From Prevotellaceae bacterium UBA1726 (GTDB lineage: Bacteria; Bacteroidota; Bacteroidia; Bacteroidales; Bacteroidaceae), in NCBI GenBank assembly GCA_002316005.1, contig DCIM01000027.1:4655-63850 (forward strand): a stretch of DNA of 59,196 bases. Reading direction: 5' to 3'. Below, one piece after another: positions 8,651-17,025 of the stretch (positions within the stretch are counted from its first letter, which is position 1; every line of letters starts with the position of its first letter). Position numbers and translations under genes: made by a program. The notes beneath the pieces are model-generated. The model did not search any database and was not told the DNA's origin. It worked only from the letters and a program-made list of their open reading frames with translations.

Positions 8651-9463
8651 TTATTCCTCCTCTTTCGGTGCAGGCTTCACTACGAAAATTGATGCCTCGT
8701 ACAAGAGATAGAGTGGTACGAAGACAAGCATCAATGTGAATGGGTCGCCTGAAGGGGTGATGAATGCCGAGAGAACAAGTAGGATTACTACTGCATGACG
8801 CTTGTAGTCCTTGAGGAATGACTTATGCAACAAACCGAGGTTGCTCAACAGCCAAGCTACGAGAGGCATCTCGAAGACAATGCCCATAATCATTATAAGC
8901 ATTGTGAAGTTGTTGATATAAGACTGCAGGTTTATCTGGTTCTGGATGTTTGCACTCAGTTCATATTCAGCAAGGAAGCGGAATGTGAATGGGAAAACAA
9001 GCAAATAGCCAATGGCACAACCAAGATAAAACATCATTGTTCCGCCCATGAATGCTGCGCGGACATGGCGGATCTCGTTCTCGAACAATGCCGGACGGAT
9101 GTATTTCCACAGTTCATAAACCAGATATGGGAAAGCAAGCACTGCCGCAAACGCCATAGAGGTATTAATGTGGGTCATGAACTGTGATGCCACATTGATA
9201 TTGATAATCTGTATGTTGAAACCTTGCGTGAAACTGATGATGCCATGTGTCCATTCGGCCAACAGACGATAAACGAAGAAATCGTCGGATGTAGGACCTA
9301 AGACAAAACGGTCGAAAATATGTGGCATCACCCACAGTAAGACAGCAAACAACACAAAAAATACGGCGAGCACTCGGAAGAGAGCCCATCGTAATACCTC
9401 GAGATGATCCCAGAAGGACATTTCGCCTTCCTCGGGGAGAAGTTCTGTTTCTTGTTCTGACAT
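8651..9463 (-). CDS. tatC: Twin-arginine translocase subunit TatC
   Basis: 270 residues with six membrane helices. TatC binds twin-arginine signal peptides and recruits TatA to export folded proteins. The N-terminus EEGEMSFWDHLEVLRWAL contains the conserved F-x-x-H-L-E-x-L-R signal recognised in all TatC proteins, and the glutamate-bearing loop and FEMPLVAWLL (family F-E-x-P) are present near residue 200. The start at 9463 gives the usual short cytoplasmic N-terminus. tatC lies downstream of the DUF1080 fusion gene, separated by a hairpin, at the end of a leftward cluster whose tatA is about 3.3 kb upstream. No TatB is seen, so this looks like a minimal TatA-TatC system. Confidence 0.95.
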   Translation of the reverse strand: MSEQETELLPEEGEMSFWDHLEVLRWALFRVLAVFFVLFAVLLWVMPHIFDRFVLGPTSDDFFVYRLLAEWTHGIISFTQGFNIQIININVASQFMTHINTSMAFAAVLAFPYLVYELWKYIRPALFENEIRHVRAAFMGGTMMFYLGCAIGYLLVFPFTFRFLAEYELSANIQNQINLQSYINNFTMLIMIMGIVFEMPLVAWLLSNLGLLHKSFLKDYKRHAVVILLVLSAFITPSGDPFTLMLVFVPLYLLYEASIFVVKPAPKEEE

Positions 9464-9476
9464 TCTAAAAAGAAAG

Positions 9477-9524
9477 ATAGGTGTCACGGTCGGCATGCAA
9501 CCACACAACGGCCATGACACCTAT
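9477..9524 (-). terminator. Hairpin between the DUF1080 fusion gene and tatC
   Basis: A 10-bp inverted repeat, ATAGGTGTCA (9477-9486) with TGACACCTAT (9515-9524), followed on the minus strand by a T-rich run. It could end most transcripts before tatC or let a fraction through, setting a lower tatC level than the upstream genes. Confidence 0.6.
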
Positions 9525-9539
9525 TTAATATATTATTAA

Positions 9540-11177
9540 TTACTTAGCGTACTCGTTGTCGAGCAGATACTTGATGCTTGCGTTCATGCCCTCAAGGATG
9601 TCAGGAGCATCAGAAGCCTCAAGTTCAACTACGATATCCTCTGTACCTGCAACATCAATGTTGTTGAAGATTGCATCAAAGCCAACCATACCACTCTGAC
9701 CAAGTTCCTTGTGGTCCTTGATGTGGAGGAGAGCGAAACGACCTGGGTACTTCTTGAAGTACTCAACAGGCGAAACCTGACCGCGAACAGCCCAGTAAAC
9801 ATCCATCTGGAAGAATACCTTTGAAGGGTCGGTGTTCTGAATCATATAGTCAAGCCAAACCTGATCCTCAACCTTATTGAACTCGTGAGAATGGTTGTGG
9901 TAGCCGAACTTCATACCAGCCTTATTCACCATTTCGCCAACAGCATTCATATAATCGCAGATAACCTTTGCCTCAGCAAGATTCTTTGGGAAGTTCACAC
10001 CAGGCATAACCATATACTTCATGCCAGCCTTCTTGTGACATTCAATAGCCTCTTTCCACCACTTCAGAGCATCCTTGAATTTGCCCGAAGCAAGTTCCTT
10101 GTCAGAAAGGTTGTGACCAACATGACTTGAAAGCACCTTCATGCCAGCAGCCTCGATATCAGCCTTGTACTGCTCAGGAGCAACACCATAGAGTTTGCCA
10201 TCACCGTAGCAAGCAGCCTCTGTTGATGTGTAACCCATCTTACCGAGTTTAGCAAGTACATCCTTCTGATTCTTTGCATAGAGCTCTGGATTGCCGATAA
10301 GGTCGCGTACAGAGTACATCTGGAAGCTAACCTCTGGCTGCTCAATTCCAATACCATCAGAGTTGTCCATATCCTTAATGCGAATGTTACGATACCAAAC
10401 ATCATCACCATGATCCTGAAGACCGAAGTAACCGTTATGCTCTGCTCCACCACAGTTGTTGAGGAGTTCATAAGCGAGAGGCCATGCCTTCTCTGAGAAC
10501 TTTGAAGCCTGGAGCATATCTGTCCACTGCTGTGTCCAGAGGTGATACTCAAGCACCTTCTTACCATTCTGGTAGTGGATGATAGTACCCTTGTAGCATA
10601 CAATCTTTGCTGTGTTCCACTCGCCATAAGGCTTTGAGTTCTGTGGCTTTGCAGGAATCATGTCGTAGAGAGAAGCCGACTTACGATTACCATCAACACC
10701 AAGCATAGCGTCTGGGTGATTCTGGTTGTCAAGAATCTGATACTCTGGACAAGAGATATAGATAGGTTCGTAGCGATCCTTACCCTTCTCGTCCTTTGTT
10801 GTTACCTCCTTTGCGAGGTAGAAGAGACCAGAGTTTGAACCCTTTGCTACACGCCACTCGAGTTCGATTGTGAAGTTTTTGAACTGATGAGCAAAGATAA
10901 GGTCACCACCTTCAGCACTCTGACCCTCGCCAGTGCCTGAACCGTTAATCTTGATACATCCGTCCTCGATAACCCAACGAGCAGGAACATGGTCTTTTCC
11001 ATAACCACGCCAACCAGTGAAATCCTTACCATTGAAAATTGTCATGTAACCCTTTGCGTCTGTTGCATAAGTGCTCATGTCAACCTCAGGAGCATTCACC
11101 ACCTTATATGCAGGTACCTGAGCGCTGGCTGTAAGTGCCATTGCACAAGCAACAACTGCTAAAAATAACTTCTTCAT
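9540..11177 (-). CDS. Secreted DUF1080 / sugar isomerase-type TIM barrel fusion
   Basis: 545 residues. Signal peptide at 1-20 (MKKLFLAVV to TASAQ). Residues of about 40-270 form a DUF1080 domain (now named 3-keto-disaccharide hydrolase; a concanavalin-like fold): FNGKDFTGWRGYG, WVIEDGCIKI, GDLIFAHQFKNFTIELEWR, NSGLFYLAKE, and WNTAKIVCYKGTIIHYQNGKKVLEY. Residues of about 285-545 are an AP-endonuclease-2/xylose isomerase-type TIM barrel with FQMYSVRD, KFGYHNHSHEF, FQMDVYWAVRG and LLHIKDHK, carrying the His/Glu/Asp metal ligands. In Bacteroides thetaiotaomicron the separate homologues of these two domains act as lyase and hydratase on 3-keto-glycosides; the fusion would pass the released intermediate on directly. 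It sits immediately downstream of a Tat-exported Gfo/Idh dehydrogenase that could supply the 3-keto substrate. Confidence 0.85.
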   Translation of the reverse strand: MKKLFLAVVACAMALTASAQVPAYKVVNAPEVDMSTYATDAKGYMTIFNGKDFTGWRGYGKDHVPARWVIEDGCIKINGSGTGEGQSAEGGDLIFAHQFKNFTIELEWRVAKGSNSGLFYLAKEVTTKDEKGKDRYEPIYISCPEYQILDNQNHPDAMLGVDGNRKSASLYDMIPAKPQNSKPYGEWNTAKIVCYKGTIIHYQNGKKVLEYHLWTQQWTDMLQASKFSEKAWPLAYELLNNCGGAEHNGYFGLQDHGDDVWYRNIRIKDMDNSDGIGIEQPEVSFQMYSVRDLIGNPELYAKNQKDVLAKLGKMGYTSTEAACYGDGKLYGVAPEQYKADIEAAGMKVLSSHVGHNLSDKELASGKFKDALKWWKEAIECHKKAGMKYMVMPGVNFPKNLAEAKVICDYMNAVGEMVNKAGMKFGYHNHSHEFNKVEDQVWLDYMIQNTDPSKVFFQMDVYWAVRGQVSPVEYFKKYPGRFALLHIKDHKELGQSGMVGFDAIFNNIDVAGTEDIVVELEASDAPDILEGMNASIKYLLDNEYAK

Positions 11178-11235
11178 TTTGTCTATTATTATTTTGAATA
11201 GAGGCTATAGAAACTATAGCCCCTGATATTCGTTA

Positions 11236-12747
11236 TTATGGGAGTTCTGGCAATGTGTAACCATTCTCGTAAACAGGCTTGATGAGCTCAGCAGCAAACT
11301 TACGAGCATCAACTGGGTCTGTCCATGTCTTGTTGAATGTAGGGTGACCATCGTGAATCTCGAAGCCGTCCTTAATCATTGAGCTAACCTTTGAGCCAGC
11401 TGGAATGTTAGTGAACTTCATATTCTCACCATCCCAGTCGAGAACCTGATTGAGACCCTGGAGGCGGATAGCACAAACACCCATAGCAACCATCTCGTTG
11501 AAAGGACCAGCCTCAGAGAAGTCGGATGCAGTAATTACACGAACACTTGCGTCCTCACGGCAAGCACGAACCCAGTCGCGCTGGTGAGAAAGTTCTACAC
11601 GACGGAGAACCTTTGGAGAATTTGGCTTGCGACCACTTACGAGGTAAGGACGATCGCCATAGCAACCTACAACGAGAATGTCCTTTGTGCCGTAGAAGAT
11701 AGCAGCACCACCAGAGATATTGAGGTCAACACCCTCAGGAAGACCAGCTGGACGCTCAGGCTTAAGACCACCATCATACCATGTAACCTCTACCTCAGGC
11801 ATAGCAACCTTTGGACGGTTCTCACGAGCAGGGAATACATACTTCACAACCTGTGCGTTTGGACAAGACTCGTTCATGAGAGGAGTAGAAGAACCCTGAA
11901 CCTTTGAAGGATACTTCAAATCAAGACCCTTGAATACAGTGTGGAGGATGTGGCAAGCCATATCACCGAGAGCACCTGTACCGAAATCCCACCAACCACG
12001 GAAATTCCATGGTGTGTAGATTGAGTTATATTCACGCTTTGGAGCAGGACCGATGAACGCATCCCAGTTCAATGTAGAAGGAATAGGATGAACCTCTGCT
12101 GGATGCTCAAGACCCTGAGGCCAGATAGGACGGTCAGTAAATGCTTCAACGCGAGTCACCTCACCAATCTCACCATTCCAGATCCACTCGCAAGCGAGGC
12201 GGTCGCCTTCGCTACTTGCACCTTGGTTACCCATCTGTGTAGCAACATTTGCCTTTGCTGCAAGATGAGTGAGAAGGCGTGACTCATAAACAGTACGAGT
12301 CAATGGCTTCTCGCAATATACATGCTTGCCAGCAGCAAGAGCCTCAGCACAAACGATAGCGTGAGTATGGTCGGCAGTAGCACAAATCACAGCATCAGCC
12401 TGATCGAGCAACTCTGCGAACATTGTCTTGTAGTCATGGTAGAGTTTGCAGTTAGGATAGTAGCCCTTGTACTCATCAAGTACGCCCTTGGCATAGTTCC
12501 AGTCGACATCAGCAAGACCGATAACCTCTACATCATCATAGAGCTGACCTTCGCCTTTAAGACAGCAACCATTGAGGACAGCATGTCCACGACCACCGAT
12601 ACCTACACCGAGAATCTTCAGTTTGCCGGTCATACCCTTTGGGTCTTTCTTTGCCTTCTTAGCGAGGATTTCGCCTGGAGTCATTGCCATTGCAGCAGCA
12701 GCTGCTGTTCCTGTCTTCAGGAAACTTCTTCTTGACATTGTGTTCAT
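11236..12747 (-). CDS. Tat-exported Gfo/Idh/MocA family oxidoreductase
   Basis: 503 residues from the ATG at 12747. The N-terminus is a twin-arginine signal (SRRSFLK at 5-11, then an alanine-rich core AAAAAMAM). The Rossmann motif GVGIGGRGH follows near residue 47, the family EKPLT motif near residue 150 (GKHVYCEKPLTRTV), and the C-terminal half is the alpha/beta domain of the glucose-fructose oxidoreductase type (WNWD-like STLNWDAFIGPAPKR, then WRGWWDFGTGALGDMACH). Such enzymes hold NAD(P) tightly and are folded before export, which explains Tat use. Expected reaction: oxidation of a sugar or glycoside hydroxyl, probably at C3, in the periplasm. tatA lies 58 bases upstream and the DUF1080 fusion 58 bases downstream, so enzyme and exporter are encoded together. 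Longer in-frame starts upstream are lysine-rich and would mask the signal. Confidence 0.9.
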   Translation of the reverse strand: MNTMSRRSFLKTGTAAAAAMAMTPGEILAKKAKKDPKGMTGKLKILGVGIGGRGHAVLNGCCLKGEGQLYDDVEVIGLADVDWNYAKGVLDEYKGYYPNCKLYHDYKTMFAELLDQADAVICATADHTHAIVCAEALAAGKHVYCEKPLTRTVYESRLLTHLAAKANVATQMGNQGASSEGDRLACEWIWNGEIGEVTRVEAFTDRPIWPQGLEHPAEVHPIPSTLNWDAFIGPAPKREYNSIYTPWNFRGWWDFGTGALGDMACHILHTVFKGLDLKYPSKVQGSSTPLMNESCPNAQVVKYVFPARENRPKVAMPEVEVTWYDGGLKPERPAGLPEGVDLNISGGAAIFYGTKDILVVGCYGDRPYLVSGRKPNSPKVLRRVELSHQRDWVRACREDASVRVITASDFSEAGPFNEMVAMGVCAIRLQGLNQVLDWDGENMKFTNIPAGSKVSSMIKDGFEIHDGHPTFNKTWTDPVDARKFAAELIKPVYENGYTLPELP

Positions 12748-12805
12748 AATAAGTTCAATTTTAGTTTTAGTTAATACTGGTATTTTCTTCGAATTTATTT
12801 TTTGA

Positions 12806-13015
12806 TTATTTGTTTTCCTCTTCCTTCTTCTCAGGTTCAGCTTCAATCTGCTTCTCAACTTCATTGAGACCATCCTTGAAACTCTTCACACCCTTGCCAA
12901 GACCCTTCATGAGTTCAGGAATCTTCTTACCGCCGAAAAGGAGCAAAATAACTAATGCGATGATGATAATCTCGCTACCGCCAAGATTACCGAGGAATAA
13001 TAAAAGATTTGTCAT
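12806..13015 (-). CDS. tatA: Twin-arginine translocase subunit TatA
   Basis: 69 residues: one N-terminal membrane helix (LGGSEIIIIALVILLLF), the hinge FGGKKIPEL, an amphipathic helix (MKGLGKGVKSFKDGL) and a charged tail rich in Glu and Lys. This is the TatA/E pattern; the FG-x-x-K-x-P-E hinge is diagnostic. The ATG at 13015 is used; the preceding TTG codon would add only two residues. It lies 24 bases downstream of the cytoplasmic Gfo/Idh gene and 58 bases upstream of the Tat-signal dehydrogenase. Confidence 0.95.
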   Translation of the reverse strand: MTNLLLFLGNLGGSEIIIIALVILLLFGGKKIPELMKGLGKGVKSFKDGLNEVEKQIEAEPEKKEEENK

Positions 13016-13039
13016 AATCAAATATGTTTTATATTGTTT

Positions 13040-14116
13040 CTAAATTTCTTTCTTGTGAAGCAGACCATATCCATCGGTCATGTTTGCTCTACGCTCACGA
13101 ATTGCAACGAGTTCCTCAGGAGTTCCTTTCGACGGAAGTTCGTTCTGTGCAGCATTTTCGAGCATCTTCCACGCAAACTCCGAAGCAACAACCGAATCGC
13201 GGAAAGTTGGGAGGTTTATTGTGTCCTTGCCTTCAAGTATTGCCTTTGCCGATTTCTCATAGAGCAATCCGATGTTCTTGTCGCCATAAGGGCGCTCAAT
13301 TACATTTGTCTGTGTTACACCATGTTCCTCAACAACTGCTGTCTTGAAGTCGTGATGCATACGGATAAAACCCTTTGAGCCTATCAGTTCAATATATGAT
13401 GTATGCGTCTGGTCCTTTGATAACTGACCGTAGACAAAACCTTGAGTGATGTCAAAGACAATGCCATTCTCGAATGTACCATGACACTGCAACCACCAAG
13501 GGTCTTTGTAATCCCACATACGAACAGCTTGTGCATGGCCCGTTTTAAATTCGCTCTCGGCAAACAAGCGGGCAATGTTCACATAATGCATGCCGCAATC
13601 GTGGAAGGCAGGTCCTTCGTGTTCGTGACCCTCACCTGGTGCAAGTCCTGGTGTCATGTGGCAGACGCGAATAATTGCCAGTTCGCCAATCTCGCCACTC
13701 GCGACGAATTGCTTCATCTCCTGAGTGTACCAAGCGTTGTTAAGATAGAGATTAACTGTACTGACAACATCAGCCTCCTCAACAAGACGTACTGCTTCCC
13801 ATTCTTCCTCGATGGTGGCAGCAACAGGTTTCTCGGCAATGATATGCTTGTGCGACTTCACAGCTTTGGTAATCTGTGTCAGGCGTGCATCAGCAAGTGC
13901 ACAAAGGCATACAGCATCGACTGTAGGGTCGTTGAATATTTCGTCTTCGTTGGTAGTAAATCGGATTTCAGGTGCTATTTCGTGGAGCATTGCCTCCTTC
14001 TCTGCCTGAACATCACAGACATAGCACACTTCCCAGAAGTTGTTTCTGAGAAGTTCGCGAAGGTGCTTCTGCCCCATTCTGCCAAATCCGATTATGCCAA
14101 TTCGAATAGGTTTCAC
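13040..14116 (-). CDS. Cytoplasmic Gfo/Idh/MocA family oxidoreductase
   Basis: 358 residues, the standard family length, with no signal peptide. The Rossmann loop GIIGFGRMGQKH lies at residues 7-18 and the AEKPVA motif near residue 95. The C-terminal domain contains the substrate-side histidines (FHDCGMHYVNIARL). It heads the leftward cluster behind a well-matched promoter. The family reversibly oxidises sugars and inositols with NAD(P). Here it could reduce the 3-keto sugar after uptake, so that the pathway is redox neutral; that assignment is inference from the neighbours. Confidence 0.88.
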   Translation of the reverse strand: MKPIRIGIIGFGRMGQKHLRELLRNNFWEVCYVCDVQAEKEAMLHEIAPEIRFTTNEDEIFNDPTVDAVCLCALADARLTQITKAVKSHKHIIAEKPVAATIEEEWEAVRLVEEADVVSTVNLYLNNAWYTQEMKQFVASGEIGELAIIRVCHMTPGLAPGEGHEHEGPAFHDCGMHYVNIARLFAESEFKTGHAQAVRMWDYKDPWWLQCHGTFENGIVFDITQGFVYGQLSKDQTHTSYIELIGSKGFIRMHHDFKTAVVEEHGVTQTNVIERPYGDKNIGLLYEKSAKAILEGKDTINLPTFRDSVVASEFAWKMLENAAQNELPSKGTPEELVAIRERRANMTDGYGLLHKKEI

Positions 14117-14149
14117 TATGTTTTTAATTATTGTTTTGGTTTACGATTA

Positions 14150-14180
14150 CAAAGATAGCAAAAATTCAGTTTTGGGCAAA
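14150..14180 (-). promoter_or_regulatory. Promoter of the Tat / 3-keto-glycoside cluster
   Basis: TTTG (14180-14177), 19 nt, TATCTTTG (14157-14150) on the minus strand, about 34 nt before the first gene. No comparably good promoter was found inside the cluster down to tatC. Confidence 0.65.
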
Positions 14181-14248
14181 GGAATTTTTATTTTTATTAT
14201 ATCAAAATAAGCACAAACAATATCAAAATCGTAAAATTGTCAAAATTA

Positions 14249-14300
14249 AAAGGTCTTGCTTGCGGATTTTGATATTTCTATCTTCGCAAACAAGACCTTT
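14249..14300 (-). terminator. Terminator after the GH3 gene
   Basis: A 16-bp stem with one mismatch: AAAGGTCTTG-x-TTGCG (14249-14264) pairs with 14285-14300. The minus strand continues with a T-rich run. It isolates the GH3 gene from the downstream cluster. Confidence 0.75.
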
Positions 14301-14323
14301 ATGTCTATCTAAAAATAAGATTT

Positions 14324-16576
14324 TTACTGCAACTGTAACTTTGCCTTCAAAGGAAGATTGTCAGAAGCATTACCTACAAGTACGATGAATTCGCCTTCCT
14401 CTGCTTTCCAATCGTGTGCCGCCTCATCAAAGAAACTGAGCGAACGGGTATTGATTTCGATTGTCACATCCTTGCTCTCGCCCGGCTGGAGATAAACTTT
14501 ATCAAAGCCTTTGAGTTCCTTGTAAGGGCGGTCAACACTTGCCTTTACATCATTGATGTATAGCTGTACAACCTCAGCACCAGCCCTATCACCTGTATTT
14601 GTGACAGTAACAGTTGCGGTCAACTTGCCAGCTTTTGTCATCACCTTATCCGACAGACGGAGATTGCTCATTGCGAATGTGGTGTAGCTCAATCCATGGC
14701 CAAAGGCGAACACTGGTTTCACCTTCTTCAGATCATTCCAGCGATAACCCACATATATGCCTTCCTTGTATTCCTCGTCAATGATTTTTTCATCACCTTC
14801 GCGCCAAGTGCCAGGATAAGTACCAAGTGCATGTGCTCCATAATCCTCAAGACGGTCGTTCCAAGTCATTGGCAACTTTCCACTTGGATTGGCATCACCA
14901 CAAAGTACAGAAGCGATAGCTTCACCTGCCTGCGAACCGCCAAACCAACCCTGAACAATTGCTGGCACTTGCTTTACGAACGAGAGATGAGCGGCATTGC
15001 CCGAAATCTGCACATAGGCAATATGCGGATTGGCCTTTGCAAGTGCCTCAACAACGGCATTCTGATTATATGGAAGGTCAAAACTCTCACGGTCTGTACC
15101 TTCTGCATCTTGATGGTCGGCTTTGTTCAAACCACCAATGAATATTACGCAATCGACTTCCTTTGCTGCTTTGCAAGCATCGGCAATGAGTTGTTCGGCT
15201 GAACGCGATTCCTTGAGGTTCTGGCCAGTGGTCACACCATTGTATTCTCCACCTATATCACCTACATATCCACGCTCATACACTACCTCTACCCCATCCT
15301 TTTCAAGACGAGCCTTAAGGCCGGCAAGAGGAGTCACCTCACGCTGAACCTTCAGCGAAGAAGAACCACCACCAACGGTCATCATCTTTATGGCATTCTC
15401 GCCAACAACAAGCACTTTCTTTACACGCTTAGTGTCGATTGGCAAAACAGGACCTTCCTTCTTGCTCACCTTATCGTTCTTGAGCAAAACGATACCTTCC
15501 TCACCAATCTGCTTTGCAGCTGCATAATGTTCGTCCGAACAAAGGAAACCGTATCCCTTGTCTTTGTTCATCGTTGTGCGATAGAAGGTACGAAGTACGC
15601 GACGAACTTTGTCGTTCAATGTCTCAATCGAATATTTGCCTTCAAGGATTCCCTTCATGTAAGGGTCGGCCATGAAGTAGTTGTCATAGGCATTCGACTG
15701 TCCTTCGTGCAATCCGTCTGTCCATGAACCGAACTCCATATCCACACCATTCAAAACGGCTTCGTCTGTGTTGTGAACAGCACCCCAATCGGATACCACT
15801 ACTCCATCAAACCCCCACTCTCCTTTCAGAATTCCGTTGAGGAGATATTTGTTTGTCGAATTGTGCTGACCTTTGTAGAGGTTGTATCCGCCCATAACTC
15901 CCATCACCTTTGCTTCTTGCACAGCTGCCTGAAAACCAGGGAGATAAATCTCGTACAAGGCACGATCGGAGATTACAGCATTCACATTATTACGGAACTG
16001 CTCATCATTGTTAAGGCAGAAATGCTTCACACAAGCAGCAACGCCCTTCGACTGAAGTCCCTCGATATAAGGCACAACAATGCGTGATGTGAGGAATGGA
16101 TCTTCACCCATATATTCAAAGTTACGACCGCCAAGTGGTGTGCGGTTGATGTTGATTCCAGGACCAAGCATCATTGCCTTTCCACGATAAAGCGCCTCCT
16201 CACCAAGACTCTGTCCATAGACACGAGCCATTCGTGGATTGAAGGTTGCAGCAAGACAAGTCAATGCAGGAAACGCAACACACGAGTCGTTTGACTGGCC
16301 TGCCTGCTCCCACTCGTCCCAAAGAACATCTGGGCGAACTCCCATCGGACCATCGTCTGTCCAGAAATCAGGGAATCCCAAGCGCTTCACTCCTGCCGAG
16401 GAGAACTTCGACTGAGCATGAATGACATTGATTTTCTCGCGAAGAGTCATTCTCGACAATGCGTCTTCAATTCGCTGTTCTACTGGTTTGGAATCGTCGA
16501 GATAAACAGGCAACTGTGCCCATGCGCCAAAAGGCATAGCCATCAGCACCAAAAGGATAATAGAAAGTTTCTTCAT
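14324..16576 (-). CDS. Secreted GH3 beta-glucosidase-like glycoside hydrolase
   Basis: 750 residues with a signal peptide (MKKLSIILLVLMAMPFGAWAQ). Typical GH3 layout: N-terminal TIM barrel, alpha/beta sandwich, and a C-terminal fibronectin-III-like domain (FDKVYLQPGESKDVTIEI, then SLSFFDE). The predicted nucleophile is D263 in GVVVSDWGAVH; substrate-binding KHF is at 184-186 and NRTPLGGRNFEYMGEDP lies at 144-160. It should release glucose or a related sugar from beta-linked oligosaccharides in the periplasm. It has its own promoter and terminator but sits beside the 3-keto-glycoside cluster; both act on glycosides. Exact linkage cannot be told from sequence. Confidence 0.92.
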   Translation of the reverse strand: MKKLSIILLVLMAMPFGAWAQLPVYLDDSKPVEQRIEDALSRMTLREKINVIHAQSKFSSAGVKRLGFPDFWTDDGPMGVRPDVLWDEWEQAGQSNDSCVAFPALTCLAATFNPRMARVYGQSLGEEALYRGKAMMLGPGININRTPLGGRNFEYMGEDPFLTSRIVVPYIEGLQSKGVAACVKHFCLNNDEQFRNNVNAVISDRALYEIYLPGFQAAVQEAKVMGVMGGYNLYKGQHNSTNKYLLNGILKGEWGFDGVVVSDWGAVHNTDEAVLNGVDMEFGSWTDGLHEGQSNAYDNYFMADPYMKGILEGKYSIETLNDKVRRVLRTFYRTTMNKDKGYGFLCSDEHYAAAKQIGEEGIVLLKNDKVSKKEGPVLPIDTKRVKKVLVVGENAIKMMTVGGGSSSLKVQREVTPLAGLKARLEKDGVEVVYERGYVGDIGGEYNGVTTGQNLKESRSAEQLIADACKAAKEVDCVIFIGGLNKADHQDAEGTDRESFDLPYNQNAVVEALAKANPHIAYVQISGNAAHLSFVKQVPAIVQGWFGGSQAGEAIASVLCGDANPSGKLPMTWNDRLEDYGAHALGTYPGTWREGDEKIIDEEYKEGIYVGYRWNDLKKVKPVFAFGHGLSYTTFAMSNLRLSDKVMTKAGKLTATVTVTNTGDRAGAEVVQLYINDVKASVDRPYKELKGFDKVYLQPGESKDVTIEINTRSLSFFDEAAHDWKAEEGEFIVLVGNASDNLPLKAKLQLQ

Positions 16577-16600
16577 TGCTTAGTTAATTCAGATTTTCAG

Positions 16601-16631
16601 CAAAGGTACAACTTTATTTCCAATAAACAAA
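16601..16631 (-). promoter_or_regulatory. GH3 gene promoter
   Basis: TTTG (16631-16628), 19 nt, TACCTTTG (16608-16601) on the minus strand, 25 nt before the ATG. Confidence 0.65.
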
Positions 16632-16716
16632 GCAAAACGGGGATTTCGTTTCCTTCAAACCCCCTTTACGAGTTATTATTAAATATCAAAATTCTTTACA
16701 CGATTTTTCGTCATTT

Positions 16717-16804
16717 TCATTTCAGTGGAATGAGCGTGTCATTCCATTGTTTTTTGCCTTAAAAAACGGCGTTTAGTTCGTGTCATTCCATTGAAATGAC
16801 AAGC
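16717..16804. repeat. Dispersed 22-bp dyad repeats, locus 1
   Basis: Unit 16717-16738 begins TCATTTCAGTGGAATGA; the following bases (from 16739) start a second, incomplete copy TCATTCCATTG; and 16783-16804 is a full unit, TCATTCCATTGAAATGA plus five bases. All share the dyad TCATT-N5/6-AATGA with the array at 37452-37539. Confidence 0.7.
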
Positions 16805-16956
16805 ACAAAATTGTGCTTTTATAATCACCTGAAAATCAAATGGTTACAAAGGCGCATTTGCGATAGCAGAAAATATCAAGAGAAAAACGTGTGTTGAATT
16901 TTATTTACACAAACTCCTCTCACTTGTGAGAAAACATTTATCCAATTATGAAAAAG

Positions 16957-17002
16957 CAATGTCACATCTACGCCATCAGGAAGGAACATAGATGTGACAT
17001 TG
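16957..17002 (-). terminator. Terminator of the purL-chromate transporter operon
   Basis: Perfect 14-bp stem CAATGTCACATCTA (16957-16970) with TAGATGTGACATTG (16989-17002) and an 18-nt loop; the minus strand continues with a T-run. Confidence 0.8.
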
Positions 17003-17025
17003 AAAAAGGCGACTTTTACACCTTA

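Larger units (their letters stand above)
16577..17025. other. 449-nt intergenic region with dyad repeats
   Basis: No plausible gene. From left to right it holds the GH3 promoter (16601-16631), copies of a 22-bp dyad repeat family (16717-16804), the hairpin AAGCACAA / TTGTGCTT (16801-16818), and the terminator of the purL-chromate transporter operon (16957-17002). Confidence 0.7.

Noticed and set aside
8651..14116. Recently acquired genomic island
   Set aside because: No integrase, tRNA, direct-repeat boundary or visible change of base composition was seen around the cluster.
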